A DNA stretch of 64,000 nt, from positions 4,588,001 to 4,652,000 of the forward strand of contig OZ251574.1 in the NCBI GenBank assembly GCA_965243635.1, read 5' to 3'. Of this stretch, positions 36,380 to 43,446 are shown piece by piece (positions within the stretch are counted from its first letter, which is position 1; the number at the start of each line of letters is the position of its first letter). Below the pieces are notes generated by a model. It ran no database searches, was not told the DNA's origin, and worked only from the letters and a program-made list of their open reading frames with translations. The DNA is from Rs1 sp000416275. Lineage in GTDB: Bacteria > Pseudomonadota > Gammaproteobacteria > Pseudomonadales > Balneatricaceae. The translations under genes were made by a program, and so were the position numbers.

Positions 36380-37405
36380 CTAGTAATTATCATCAGTGAT
36401 GTTGTGACTTAATTCGCTAAGAATATCCTCGTGTGACAAATCGCTGTCTTCCGCTTCAAGTAAGTCCTCAAAAGAGCGTTCGGCCTCTATCTGCTCCTTT
36501 AGGTTTGGATGCAGCTGCCTCTCTGTCTTTAACAAGCTTTCATAGGCATGCATGAATTTTTTAGCGTTTATATTGCCCCGCAGCATTTCGTTAAAAATAC
36601 TGATGTAAATTTCGGGCCCACTATTTTCAATGGCAAGTAACTGAAAAATATTTTTAAAGTCATCCTCAATACTCGCAAACCAACCTGCTATTCTAAGACT
36701 CATCTGACCATTGAACTTTTTCAAGATCGCAGCAGTGGCCTCACCGAATTCTGCCAAAAAAACCTCGGGCTTATCACGATAGGTAAGCAGCAGGGCTTTG
36801 AAATTATCATAGTCTTGGTGACCAATGGCATGACGCTTCATCAGCGTTTCAAATACTGATAACTGCACATCCGCTTTTATGGATATCTCATCGATCTCAT
36901 CAGGATAAATATCCATATTTGACAGCGGATTTTTAAACTTCGCCGCAATTTCTATCAGCAGATTGGCATCTAGCTGCTCACCCAAAAGTGACTCATGAAT
37001 CGCTGCAATGTCTTGGTATTCGCTGTCTTTGTATTGGTAGTTAGCCAATAATGTGGCGCGATCGGCTTCGCTACCATGCGCTTTGAATAAACTGTTTACC
37101 TGCTCCCACCCCTTGCGGAAACAAGTGATAACTGAATCCTCTAAGAGGATTTTTCTCGCGCTGAGGGAATCGCCGCCACAGAGCTTTAATAGTCCAAGTG
37201 TCGTTACGCCCATCACAATAGAGCAAGACTTCTTTAAGTCATGACTGATAACAGGAGAGTAGAAGCTCTTGGCTATTTTTAACGACATATCGACTAGCTG
37301 GCTCTCTATTTGTGCCAGTTTTTCTGGTGTCAGCGAACCGCTTTCAACGGCGTCACTGATCGTAAGTAATAAGAAGGGTCTCGCCCTGACTTTATCAAGA
37401 TTCAT
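36380..37405 (-). CDS. Unknown protein, last gene of the J-domain operon
   Basis: A 341-residue soluble protein I do not recognise. It is largely helical, with a leucine-rich N-terminus (KVRARPFLLLTISDAVESG), a small-residue patch CSIVMGVTTLGLLKLCGG, and a very acidic C-terminal 35 residues (SFEDLLEAEDSDLSHEDILS). There is no signal peptide or membrane segment. The ATG has AAGGGA 8 bases upstream. It lies 14 bp after the 216-residue gene, in a four-gene unit whose first product is a J-domain protein. A client- or complex-assembly role is possible. Confidence 0.75.
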   Translation of the reverse strand: MNLDKVRARPFLLLTISDAVESGSLTPEKLAQIESQLVDMSLKIAKSFYSPVISHDLKKSCSIVMGVTTLGLLKLCGGDSLSARKILLEDSVITCFRKGWEQVNSLFKAHGSEADRATLLANYQYKDSEYQDIAAIHESLLGEQLDANLLIEIAAKFKNPLSNMDIYPDEIDEISIKADVQLSVFETLMKRHAIGHQDYDNFKALLLTYRDKPEVFLAEFGEATAAILKKFNGQMSLRIAGWFASIEDDFKNIFQLLAIENSGPEIYISIFNEMLRGNINAKKFMHAYESLLKTERQLHPNLKEQIEAERSFEDLLEAEDSDLSHEDILSELSHNITDDNY

Positions 37406-37419
37406 CTGCTATTCCCTTT

Positions 37420-38070
37420 TTATAACGGCTCAAACATATCGTCAGTATCATTACTGATTTCGCCCACTCTGATATTATTAGCCTGTGACTTAAGAATGGT
37501 TTCAATTTTCTCAAAGTCACCACGTTCAGCAGTGGCTAGAATCTCTTCATAAATTGACGTATCCAGTGCTTTTATCTTCAGGAGCAACTCTTCATCGCTG
37601 CCAGAAGTTGGCTCTTCCTCGTGATCGATAGCCTCAAAATCTAGCCCAATAAAAGGTAGCGAGAGATACAGAATCCCGGTTTCCGATTCTACGATGGCGG
37701 CCAGTATTGCCAACTCTCTCTCTTCGTCATCACTTTGGGTAAGGAATATTTGAGAGAGCATCGACTTGACAGAATCCTGTGCATTAAAAGCCCCTTTTTG
37801 CAGCTCTTGCTCCCAATACGAAGGCTCTACATTCAGCATATTTCCTATGGTTTCTGGATCCATCAACCATGCAGCGATCGACGGAATGGTGGCATCGAAC
37901 TCGCGCAATATTTTTGCGACACTCATGATATCTAATTCAGAGAGAACAGCGATCATGGTTTGATCGCCCTCAGTGGAGGCTATCTCCTCTAAAATATCAC
38001 CACCATTGCGACCACTCTCATGGGTGATAGCAATGACCTTCTCAGCTAAAACGGCTATTTGTTGGCTCAA
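37420..38070 (-). CDS. Unknown acidic protein, third gene of the J-domain operon
   Basis: A 216-residue acidic, helical protein with no recognised domain. Notable stretches are ELDIMSVAKILREFDATIPS, WEQELQKGAFNAQDSVKSML and the acidic GLDFEAIDHEEEP. The start is a TTG at 38070 with AGGA about 10 bases upstream. The repeated SIAAWLMD/DIMSVAKIL helices suggest a protein-interaction module, possibly reminiscent of MgtE-N/FliG-type helical repeats, but this is only an impression. It is tightly packed with its neighbours. Confidence 0.75.
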   Translation of the reverse strand: MSQQIAVLAEKVIAITHESGRNGGDILEEIASTEGDQTMIAVLSELDIMSVAKILREFDATIPSIAAWLMDPETIGNMLNVEPSYWEQELQKGAFNAQDSVKSMLSQIFLTQSDDEERELAILAAIVESETGILYLSLPFIGLDFEAIDHEEEPTSGSDEELLLKIKALDTSIYEEILATAERGDFEKIETILKSQANNIRVGEISNDTDDMFEPL

Positions 38071-38099
38071 AATATAATCCTGTCAACGTCTGTATAGGG

Positions 38100-38588
38100 T
38101 TAAAATTCGTCAAGATGATCTTGATCTTGACCGTGGTATTCTTCGTAGTCGTCGTGTTCGTCGAGCTCTTCACTGTCATCTTGCTCAGCGTTGAACTCTT
38201 GGGTTGTCGCACCTAATTCATAAAAGCAGAGCAGCAGCAAAGCTATTTTTAATTGCTGCTGAAACTTATCGGCTAACGTCGACAGCAAAGGCCGATAACT
38301 CTTATGTATGCTGACGCAGCCTTTTACCTCATCCCATGTAGGTTCTGCATCAACACTTAACGGCGCTAACTTGGCACAATCCAACTTTACGACGAACAGC
38401 AAACACAGGGCGAGTTGGTCGGGCATACCCGCTAGAAAACCCGGCGTCTTGTTCAACTGAGCTAATAAGCGCTCAACATAGTTATTCAATAACTCGGGTT
38501 CTTCTGGATCCTGATAGGATTCTATATTTTCAGTTAACAGTTGATAGTCGTCTATCAAATAACCTGGTACAAATTCGATCTTAGACAT
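38100..38588 (-). CDS. Unknown protein, second gene of the J-domain operon
   Basis: A 162-residue protein without a recognised family. The start is the ATG at 38588 with AAGAGG 5 bases upstream; the longer frame overlaps the J-domain gene and is not needed. The middle is helical with LALCLLFVVKLDCAKL and QLKIALLLLCFYELGA. The last 30 residues are almost entirely Asp/Glu (DDSEELDEHDDYEEYHGQDQ). It lies 8 bp after the J-domain gene. Confidence 0.75.
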   Translation of the reverse strand: MSKIEFVPGYLIDDYQLLTENIESYQDPEEPELLNNYVERLLAQLNKTPGFLAGMPDQLALCLLFVVKLDCAKLAPLSVDAEPTWDEVKGCVSIHKSYRPLLSTLADKFQQQLKIALLLLCFYELGATTQEFNAEQDDSEELDEHDDYEEYHGQDQDHLDEF

Positions 38589-38596
38589 GATGCCTC

Positions 38597-38860
38597 TTAA
38601 GTATTTAAAACTCTGTTCCAATAGGATTTAGTGAACGACTTGGGGTTCATGACCTCAGTGTATTCCTGTTCAATATATAGCTTGCGCTGTTGCGGGTCAG
38701 AAATTACATCGTATGACTCTTGAATCTTCTGGAAGCGCTCAACCGCATCTTCAGATTTGTTTCTATCTGGGTGAAATTTCGAGGCCAAACGTCGGTAGGC
38801 CTTTTTAATATCATCTTGCGAGGCTGATTTTTCAACCCCCAATACTTCAAAATAGTCCAA
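38597..38860 (-). CDS. Minimal J-domain (DnaJ-like) co-chaperone
   Basis: An 87-residue protein that is essentially one J domain. It shows DYFEVLGVEKSASQDDIKKA (helix I-II), the invariant HPD in ASKFHPDRNKSED that stimulates Hsp70 ATPase, and RFQKIQESYDVISDPQQR. There is no G/F or zinc region. The likely start is the TTG at 38860 (giving the canonical MDYFEVLG), with GGAG 8 bases upstream; a GTG at 38872 is the alternative. It leads an operon of three unknown acidic proteins, so it probably recruits DnaK to them. Confidence 0.88.
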   Translation of the reverse strand: MDYFEVLGVEKSASQDDIKKAYRRLASKFHPDRNKSEDAVERFQKIQESYDVISDPQQRKLYIEQEYTEVMNPKSFTKSYWNRVLNT

Positions 38861-38872
38861 AATTATCTCCAC

Positions 38873-39204
38873 AATTTTTCATTGAGTCTTCATTTGTTTG
38901 GCGAACAGTATTAGTGCAGCTTTAGCTGATTGTCGAAAGCCATAAGTAATATAGTGGAAGGGTACGGGACACTAATTAAAGACTTTAACTGGTGCCTAAT
39001 GATTAGTATAAAGGATTGGACTTCAATCGAGACAGAGAATTAAGACGCTCTAAAATGATCCGAGCACCCTTGTACCGCCTAGTATCGTTTCTTATCCTAG
39101 ATAGCGAGATTATGAATGAATGCCGCCTATTTGTCGACTATAGTTGAGTTAATTGACGGTTACATATTTAACTACAACTGCTGTGGTATGCCCTGCTTTT
39201 ATGA
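38873..39204. other. Gap without recognisable feature
   Basis: About 330 bp upstream of the J-domain operon. It must contain that operon's promoter, but no clear box, repeat or terminator stands out. Confidence 0.4.
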
Positions 39205-39549
39205 TCAGTTATCTATAGCTGAAAGTGGTAGGTGATCAGGAAATACAATATACGGATCACCATCTTGGTCGACAATACACCCATATAATTCTTTCATATA
39301 TATACTGAGAAGTTTGTCTTCCTGTGACGAGCTTGAATTCATATATTTATCCCAATCGTCTTCATACTTACTGTGACAAGAATCAAATTGGCCATCCACT
39401 GCAGCTATACAGGCAGGGTCCTCTTCTCCACAAGTAGCCTCTAATATTATCTTTAAATACTCCGATTCAGTCTTATCAAGTACTTGATCGCAACTTGCTA
39501 CAAATGTAGAAAAAAGACAAATGACCGCAAGTTTATTAATGGTGTGCAT
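39205..39549 (-). CDS. Small predicted lipoprotein, cassette-type gene
   Basis: A 114-residue protein. The start at 39549 has AGGAGA 6 bases upstream and begins with a lipoprotein signal (LAVICLFSTFVASC, lipobox VASC). The mature part is acidic with four more cysteines (ATCGEEDPACIAA, FDSCHSKY, LYGCIVDQ), likely forming two disulfides in the periplasm. I recognise no family. An attC-like site ends only 16 bases before the start, as in integron gene cassettes. The longer open frame reaching 39690 runs through that site and is not coding. Confidence 0.75.
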   Translation of the reverse strand: MHTINKLAVICLFSTFVASCDQVLDKTESEYLKIILEATCGEEDPACIAAVDGQFDSCHSKYEDDWDKYMNSSSSQEDKLLSIYMKELYGCIVDQDGDPYIVFPDHLPLSAIDN

Positions 39550-39564
39550 TCTAATCTCCTGTGC

Positions 39565-39662
39565 ATTTAACGCTGGCGACACTGCAGGCCTGCGGCGCGG
39601 GTTTTGCGGTATTTTGCAAAAGCCGTGACGTGGGACTGTCAGATTGCTCGCCCTTGTTAATA
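39565..39662 (-). other. attC-like recombination site 1
   Basis: Read on the minus strand, the site begins TATTAACAAGGGCGA (R'' like RYYYAAC, one mismatch) and ends TCGCCAGCGTTAAAT, whose GTTAAAT fits the GTTRRRY crossover box. The interior is an imperfect palindrome of about 98 bp with GC-rich arms. It precedes the small lipoprotein gene in the orientation expected for a cassette array. Confidence 0.6.
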
Positions 39663-39926
39663 CGGCGCCACAATGTACTTTAATTAGCACTGTAACGCAG
39701 TATTGTTAATTTGAGCGACCGCTGAATAAATGAACTAGCAGCCACCACGATATTTATTGTGGCAAACCATAGCAAGCTTGAAGAGCTTGCCGATCCTACA
39801 AGTTTTCAGATGGCAACAGGAACGGAGCTATTGATATGTGACTTAGCATTTCCCCTGATACCGATTACTATGCTATTGGAAAAGACTTCCTTATTTACTA
39901 TAGCCTTAGTGAGGACTAAGGCTAGC

Positions 39927-39984
39927 GCCTAACACTAAGCTAAGGGGCGAAGTGCGCAGCACTTTGTCCCACTTGAGCGCCTTA
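39927..39984 (-). other. attC-like recombination site 2
   Basis: Minus-strand reading: TAAGGCGCTCAAGTGGGAC, then AAAGTGC-TGC-GCACTT, then CGCCCCTTAGCTTAG and TGTTAGGC. GTTAGGC fits GTTRRRY exactly, and the imperfect palindrome with unpaired bases is the attC pattern. It overlaps the stop codon of the RDD gene, as cassettes commonly do. Site 1 lies 265 bp further on in the same orientation. The piece between them holds no convincing gene. Confidence 0.72.
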
Positions 39985-40554
39985 TTCTGCGTATTCCTGA
40001 TTTATAACCACAGTCCCAGCTATAAAATCATGAATTGCTCGTTTTCTTTTATTGAGTAATAACACAAAAAACTCACTCCAAACCCAAATATTAGCAACGC
40101 TGACGACCAAGTCATACCATGATGGAAACAGTGGAACTAAATATTCTATTCGCTCCATCCAGCCTGCTGATAGATATTCTTCTGGATTAGCCTGAGATAT
40201 TGCAATAATTTGAGCAATAACCATTAAAACTGCAAAGCAAATATCTACAGATGACCGAAGTACAGCCTGCTTTAGACTAATGGAAGAACCATCAGGGTTG
40301 GTTACTCTTATTTTTGATGCCATTTTTCCAAGTGTGGCACCGTAGCGGTTATGGAAATATATTGTATATACTGAATAGAGCCCACATGATATAACTGCGG
40401 TAATGATTGCAGCTGATATTGAAATCCCCTCAAGATAATAAAAAAGGTATGCGACAGGAATTAGGACAATTGTATCTACAATTCCGGCTCCGAACCTTTG
40501 CCAAAATCCAGCGTAGACTTTAAATCCGTCTTTTTCGATTGGTAAGAATTCCAT
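39982..40554 (-). CDS. RDD-family membrane protein, cassette gene
   Basis: A 190-residue inner-membrane protein. The RDD signature is present as GFWQRFGAGIVDTIVLIPVAYL (R..D) and FHNRYGATLGKMASKIRVTNPDGS. It has about four helices. Functions proposed for the family include ion or drug transport; none can be assigned. The start has AAAGGAG 6 bases upstream. Its stop codon lies within an attC-like site, marking it as an integron-type cassette. Confidence 0.88.
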   Translation of the reverse strand: MEFLPIEKDGFKVYAGFWQRFGAGIVDTIVLIPVAYLFYYLEGISISAAIITAVISCGLYSVYTIYFHNRYGATLGKMASKIRVTNPDGSSISLKQAVLRSSVDICFAVLMVIAQIIAISQANPEEYLSAGWMERIEYLVPLFPSWYDLVVSVANIWVWSEFFVLLLNKRKRAIHDFIAGTVVINQEYAE

Positions 40555-40571
40555 TTTTACTCCTTTACGCA

Positions 40572-40618
40572 GAACAATCTGTATTAGGCGGAACGATTCC
40601 GCCTAATACAGATTGTTC
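40572..40618. repeat. 47-bp perfect palindrome before the RDD gene
   Basis: Two 22-base arms (GAACAATCTGTATTAGGCGG-AA and its exact complement) are separated by 3 bases. It sits just upstream of the RDD ribosome site. It begins with AAC and ends with GTT and has an inner TTAGGCGG, so it could be an attC-related hairpin or a strong terminator for incoming transcription. Confidence 0.85.
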
Positions 40619-40622
40619 ACAT

Positions 40623-41219
40623 TTTATTGCTTACTGGATGTATAACCAGCATTTATTCAAATAGGAGACAACCCTCGTAATCACCATTACTCAAGTAACA
40701 CCTTTTGAGAGCTTTGCATAACTTACCCAGAGGGTATGATAACTGCGCTCGGTAATGCGACGTTAAAAAAGTCATGCCGAAACGCTGCCTTCCAGTATCT
40801 TTGAATACTCTAGAATAGCGGGCTACTCTAGAGTATTGATCATTGTAATCAAATGAATTTAATACAATTAACAACCATTGTCTAGAGTCTCAATTTGCAA
40901 CACATTTACAGAAGCTCTGGACTGGCATTAAGGTTTTTAGAATGGACTATGGCGAATTATTATGAGCATTTTATCTTAGAGCTTAAAAAAGAAATCAGTT
41001 GAGGGGTTGGGTTTTGACTTTTGGGGACGAGGAAGACACTACGAAGCCGCTCCCCCCTTTATGTTGCCGCCACTATTGATTGAATTGCCGAAACGGAGCG
41101 ACGGGACGTCGCAAAGAGTAAAGAGGTTCTCTAACGAACAGCTAGCAATTCAGGCGATAGTGGCGGATTCTGGTCGTAATATTAGGGTGAGCTTTGCTTA
41201 GCAAAATAAAGTCAGTCGC
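40623..41219 (+). repeat. Long dispersed repeat, copy A
   Basis: About 600 bp shared with 50717-53186. Matching landmarks are ATTTATTCA..TAACCCT.GT.ATCACCATTA, then ACAATTAACAACGACTGTCTAG (or similar), ATTTGCAACACATTTACAG, ATGGCGAAT.TTTATGAGCAT, and GAATTGCCGAA.CGGAGCGAC. No intact gene; a 17-codon frame starting MANYYEHFILELKK is shared in part. Copy A carries a MITE-2 fragment. It resembles a decayed mobile or spacer element. Confidence 0.7.
40705..40767 (+). repeat. MITE-2 left part inside repeat A
   Basis: It begins TGAGAGCTTTGCATAACTT and covers the first third of the repeat up to CGACGTTAAAAA. The rest is missing. Confidence 0.7.
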
Positions 41220-41354
41220 GGGTTTAACAAAGGACCGACATTTATTCTAACTTAAAACATGCCTGCCATTGTGAGCTTACGAGAAGATAGCGTGACTTTT
41301 AATGGAAGTCTAAAAGCCCGTTACCAATGGGCTAGGTGTTGATTTTTTGATGAT

Positions 41355-41950
41355 TCAAGGCAAGTATTTTCCTGGATTATCGATGACTTTTTGGTTATCT
41401 CGCTGCAGTACATTAAAATACTCAAAAGCATTAACCCCAGATTGAATACAAGTGGCTATCAGCGACATGATTACGTCACCTATACTTGCTCCCGCTTGGG
41501 TCTTGTAGAAACTCGCATTTTTTCGATTTAACACCGCCAACTTTAATGCCGCTTCCATTGTGTTGTTGTCTATCTGCGCACCAGCAACGTAGCAAAATCG
41601 TACCAGCCCTTCGTAGTGCTTGATAAAATACCGGATTGCTTTCCCCAATCCACTATTTTCTTCAACTTTCGCCTGTGTAGAACCTTGGCTTTGCAACAGG
41701 ATTGCCCCCACCCCAATAGCTCCATAACCGGAAGTGAGTGCTTTTTATGGTACATCAACCTCCCTTGGTCACTCAGATTTTTCTCCTTAGTGACATCATC
41801 ATTGTGCCAAATAGTACCATAGCGATCGAGAAGGTAATCGACCTCTTCTGGAAAATGACTCATGACATCATAAAACTGCCGGCGACCATGACTATTGCAC
41901 AATGCCATGATGCATATACTGCGCTTTAGACATTTTTTCGCCATTAACAA
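41355..41950 (-). pseudogene. IS66-family transposase C-terminal remnant
   Basis: Two overlapping minus-strand frames give adjoining parts of an IS66 transposase. These are CNSHGRRQFYDVMSHFPEEV, LMYHKKHSLPVMELLGWG, then in another frame EENSGLGKAIRYFIKHYEGL, AQIDNNTMEAALKLAVLNRK with the catalytic Glu region, and FYKTQAGASIGDVIMSLIAT. A frameshift near 41700 separates them. The N-terminal half and the element ends are missing. It is unrelated in detail to the intact IS66-type element at 43447. Confidence 0.88.
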
Positions 41951-42414
41951 AGCGTTAAATTATATCCGGTCCAGTCTAGATTGCGCTCTAGCACTTCTAA
42001 ATCGGCCAGACTTCTACTTGGCTTTTATTACTTACGCTTGTGGGGAAGAAAAACAAGGTGATAGTGTTAGACATAATCGCATAGGCGCAAACATCGATAC
42101 AAAATACGGTATCTGGCGTCGATGCTCAAAATCTTGTTGAGTGGCTTGATCATAACCACAGAGAAAAGCTTTTATTACCACTCTAGAGAGAGACAGTGGT
42201 AATAAGGGGTATCTTGACAGCAGATCTGCTGCGCTCGAATACAGTCATAGAACCTCCCATTCAGAGAAATCATTCCCTAAATTGAATTATCAATGAATTA
42301 AACCCTACTCTCTTTGCTGTTCATATTAAATCAATCTAAGTGTGCCCTTTATTATTCTTCTACCGATTTAGCTCAGCGCATTGAGCGTACTTTATTACTT
42401 CATTTATTATTCTT
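41951..42414. other. Gap without recognisable gene
   Basis: About 460 bp with scattered stops. One 19-base stretch (ACCGATTTAGCTCAGCGCA at about 42361) is nearly repeated at about 49965 next to the group II intron remnant; its meaning is unknown. Confidence 0.4.
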
Positions 42415-42515
42415 TGAGACCTTTGCATAACTTACCCAGAGGGCATACTAATTCCGCTATCTTGCCGGTTTTTGCCTTGTCTTATCTTCGCTCGCAACGT
42501 TATACAAAGGTCTCT
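42415..42515 (+). repeat. MITE-2, 101-bp deletion form
   Basis: Ends TGAGACCTTTGCATAAC and GTTATACAAAGGTCTCT, with the interior shortened. CTT flanks both sides, a possible 3-bp duplication. It lies immediately beyond the stop codon of the acetyltransferase gene. Confidence 0.85.
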
Positions 42516-42517
42516 CT

Positions 42518-43270
42518 TTAAGCTCTTCGCCCCCAAACTTGGTTCACAGCAAGCATACTAAATCCAACTCGTTCACAGTTTCGTTGGCTCTTAGAGCCTG
42601 GCACGACATCGGTGTACGCCGTACAAAGACCAAGCTTTACTACATCATTCAGCCTTGCGCTAAGCAAGGCTGAATGAAAACCTTTGTTTTGATGCTCAAG
42701 TAGTGTCTCGGCATTACCAAAAAACGCAAAATCCGAACCAACAAACATAGTTGCCCACGCCGCTATTTTATTTGAATCTGTATAAGCGACATAGCATCTG
42801 AACTGACTAGTACAGTAAAAATTTGGTTTCTGCTTCTCGGCAGGCAACCCAATCAAGCTGAAGAAAAGCTGCGTTTTCTCGTGTTGCAGCCTTACAACAT
42901 TGTGGGACTCATTGAGCTGTTGACACGGTTGTGCGTGTAAATAGCCGAGGCTACCGCTAGACAACCATCCACGATCGGCTAGCTGTTTCGAGACCTTCAA
43001 GATTTGCTGGGGCATTTGAACTTCAACAGCCTGAATTGATGAAGGAATCTCACTAAGATGAAAATCTGCCTCTCGCAGTTCGGCTGTCAGCACCAATCGG
43101 TTGTAATACTGATTAGCTGGCCGGCTCGGATCAACTAGGCTCACCCCATTGTCGAGCTCCACTATTTCAGCACAGGAATTCTCACCCGTAGGTAAGGTGC
43201 GTCGGGCATTAAAATAAGCATATTCGATTTCTGCACGCATCATAGCGTTGTAGGATTCAACAAGCTTCAA
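42518..43270 (-). CDS. GNAT-family N-acetyltransferase
   Basis: A 250-residue protein whose C-terminal third carries the GNAT core: AAWATMFVGSDFAFFGNAET, then LEHQNKGFHSALLSARLNDV (the acetyl-CoA loop region, a variant of R-x2-G-x-G/A), and NCERVGFSMLAVNQVW at the end. The N-terminal part is divergent. The start is a TTG at 43270 with GAGGAG 7 bases upstream. The acceptor is unknown. It lies next to the broken TyrR-like gene but is not clearly in its operon. Confidence 0.8.
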   Translation of the reverse strand: MKLVESYNAMMRAEIEYAYFNARRTLPTGENSCAEIVELDNGVSLVDPSRPANQYYNRLVLTAELREADFHLSEIPSSIQAVEVQMPQQILKVSKQLADRGWLSSGSLGYLHAQPCQQLNESHNVVRLQHEKTQLFFSLIGLPAEKQKPNFYCTSQFRCYVAYTDSNKIAAWATMFVGSDFAFFGNAETLLEHQNKGFHSALLSARLNDVVKLGLCTAYTDVVPGSKSQRNCERVGFSMLAVNQVWGRRA

Positions 43271-43349
43271 TCGGGACTCCTCTTTGCGTAATCGTGGTAG
43301 ACAGCTTTTCTAACCAGGCGAGGGCATAGCCGTAAACATCCTAACACCG

Positions 43350-43446
43350 TTACAATTTGTATTTTTTCAATTTTAAGGCAATAGTGTTGTGCGACACCTT
43401 TAAGCGCTTGGCTAATTTTCGCGAAGATGGATAAAGTGGATATAAG
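43350..43446 (-). pseudogene. C-terminal HTH fragment of the TyrR-like regulator
   Basis: The minus strand encodes LYPLYPSSRKLAKRLKVS-HNTIALKLKKYKL and a stop. This is the helix-turn-helix at the end of TyrR-type activators. It directly continues the gene part ending at 45402 once the IS66-type element and one copy of its 8-bp duplication are removed. Confidence 0.9.

Noticed and set aside
39550..39690. N-terminal extension of the small lipoprotein to 161 residues
   Set aside because: The extension runs through an attC-like palindrome. AGGAGA, the signal peptide and the lipobox all support the ATG at 39549.
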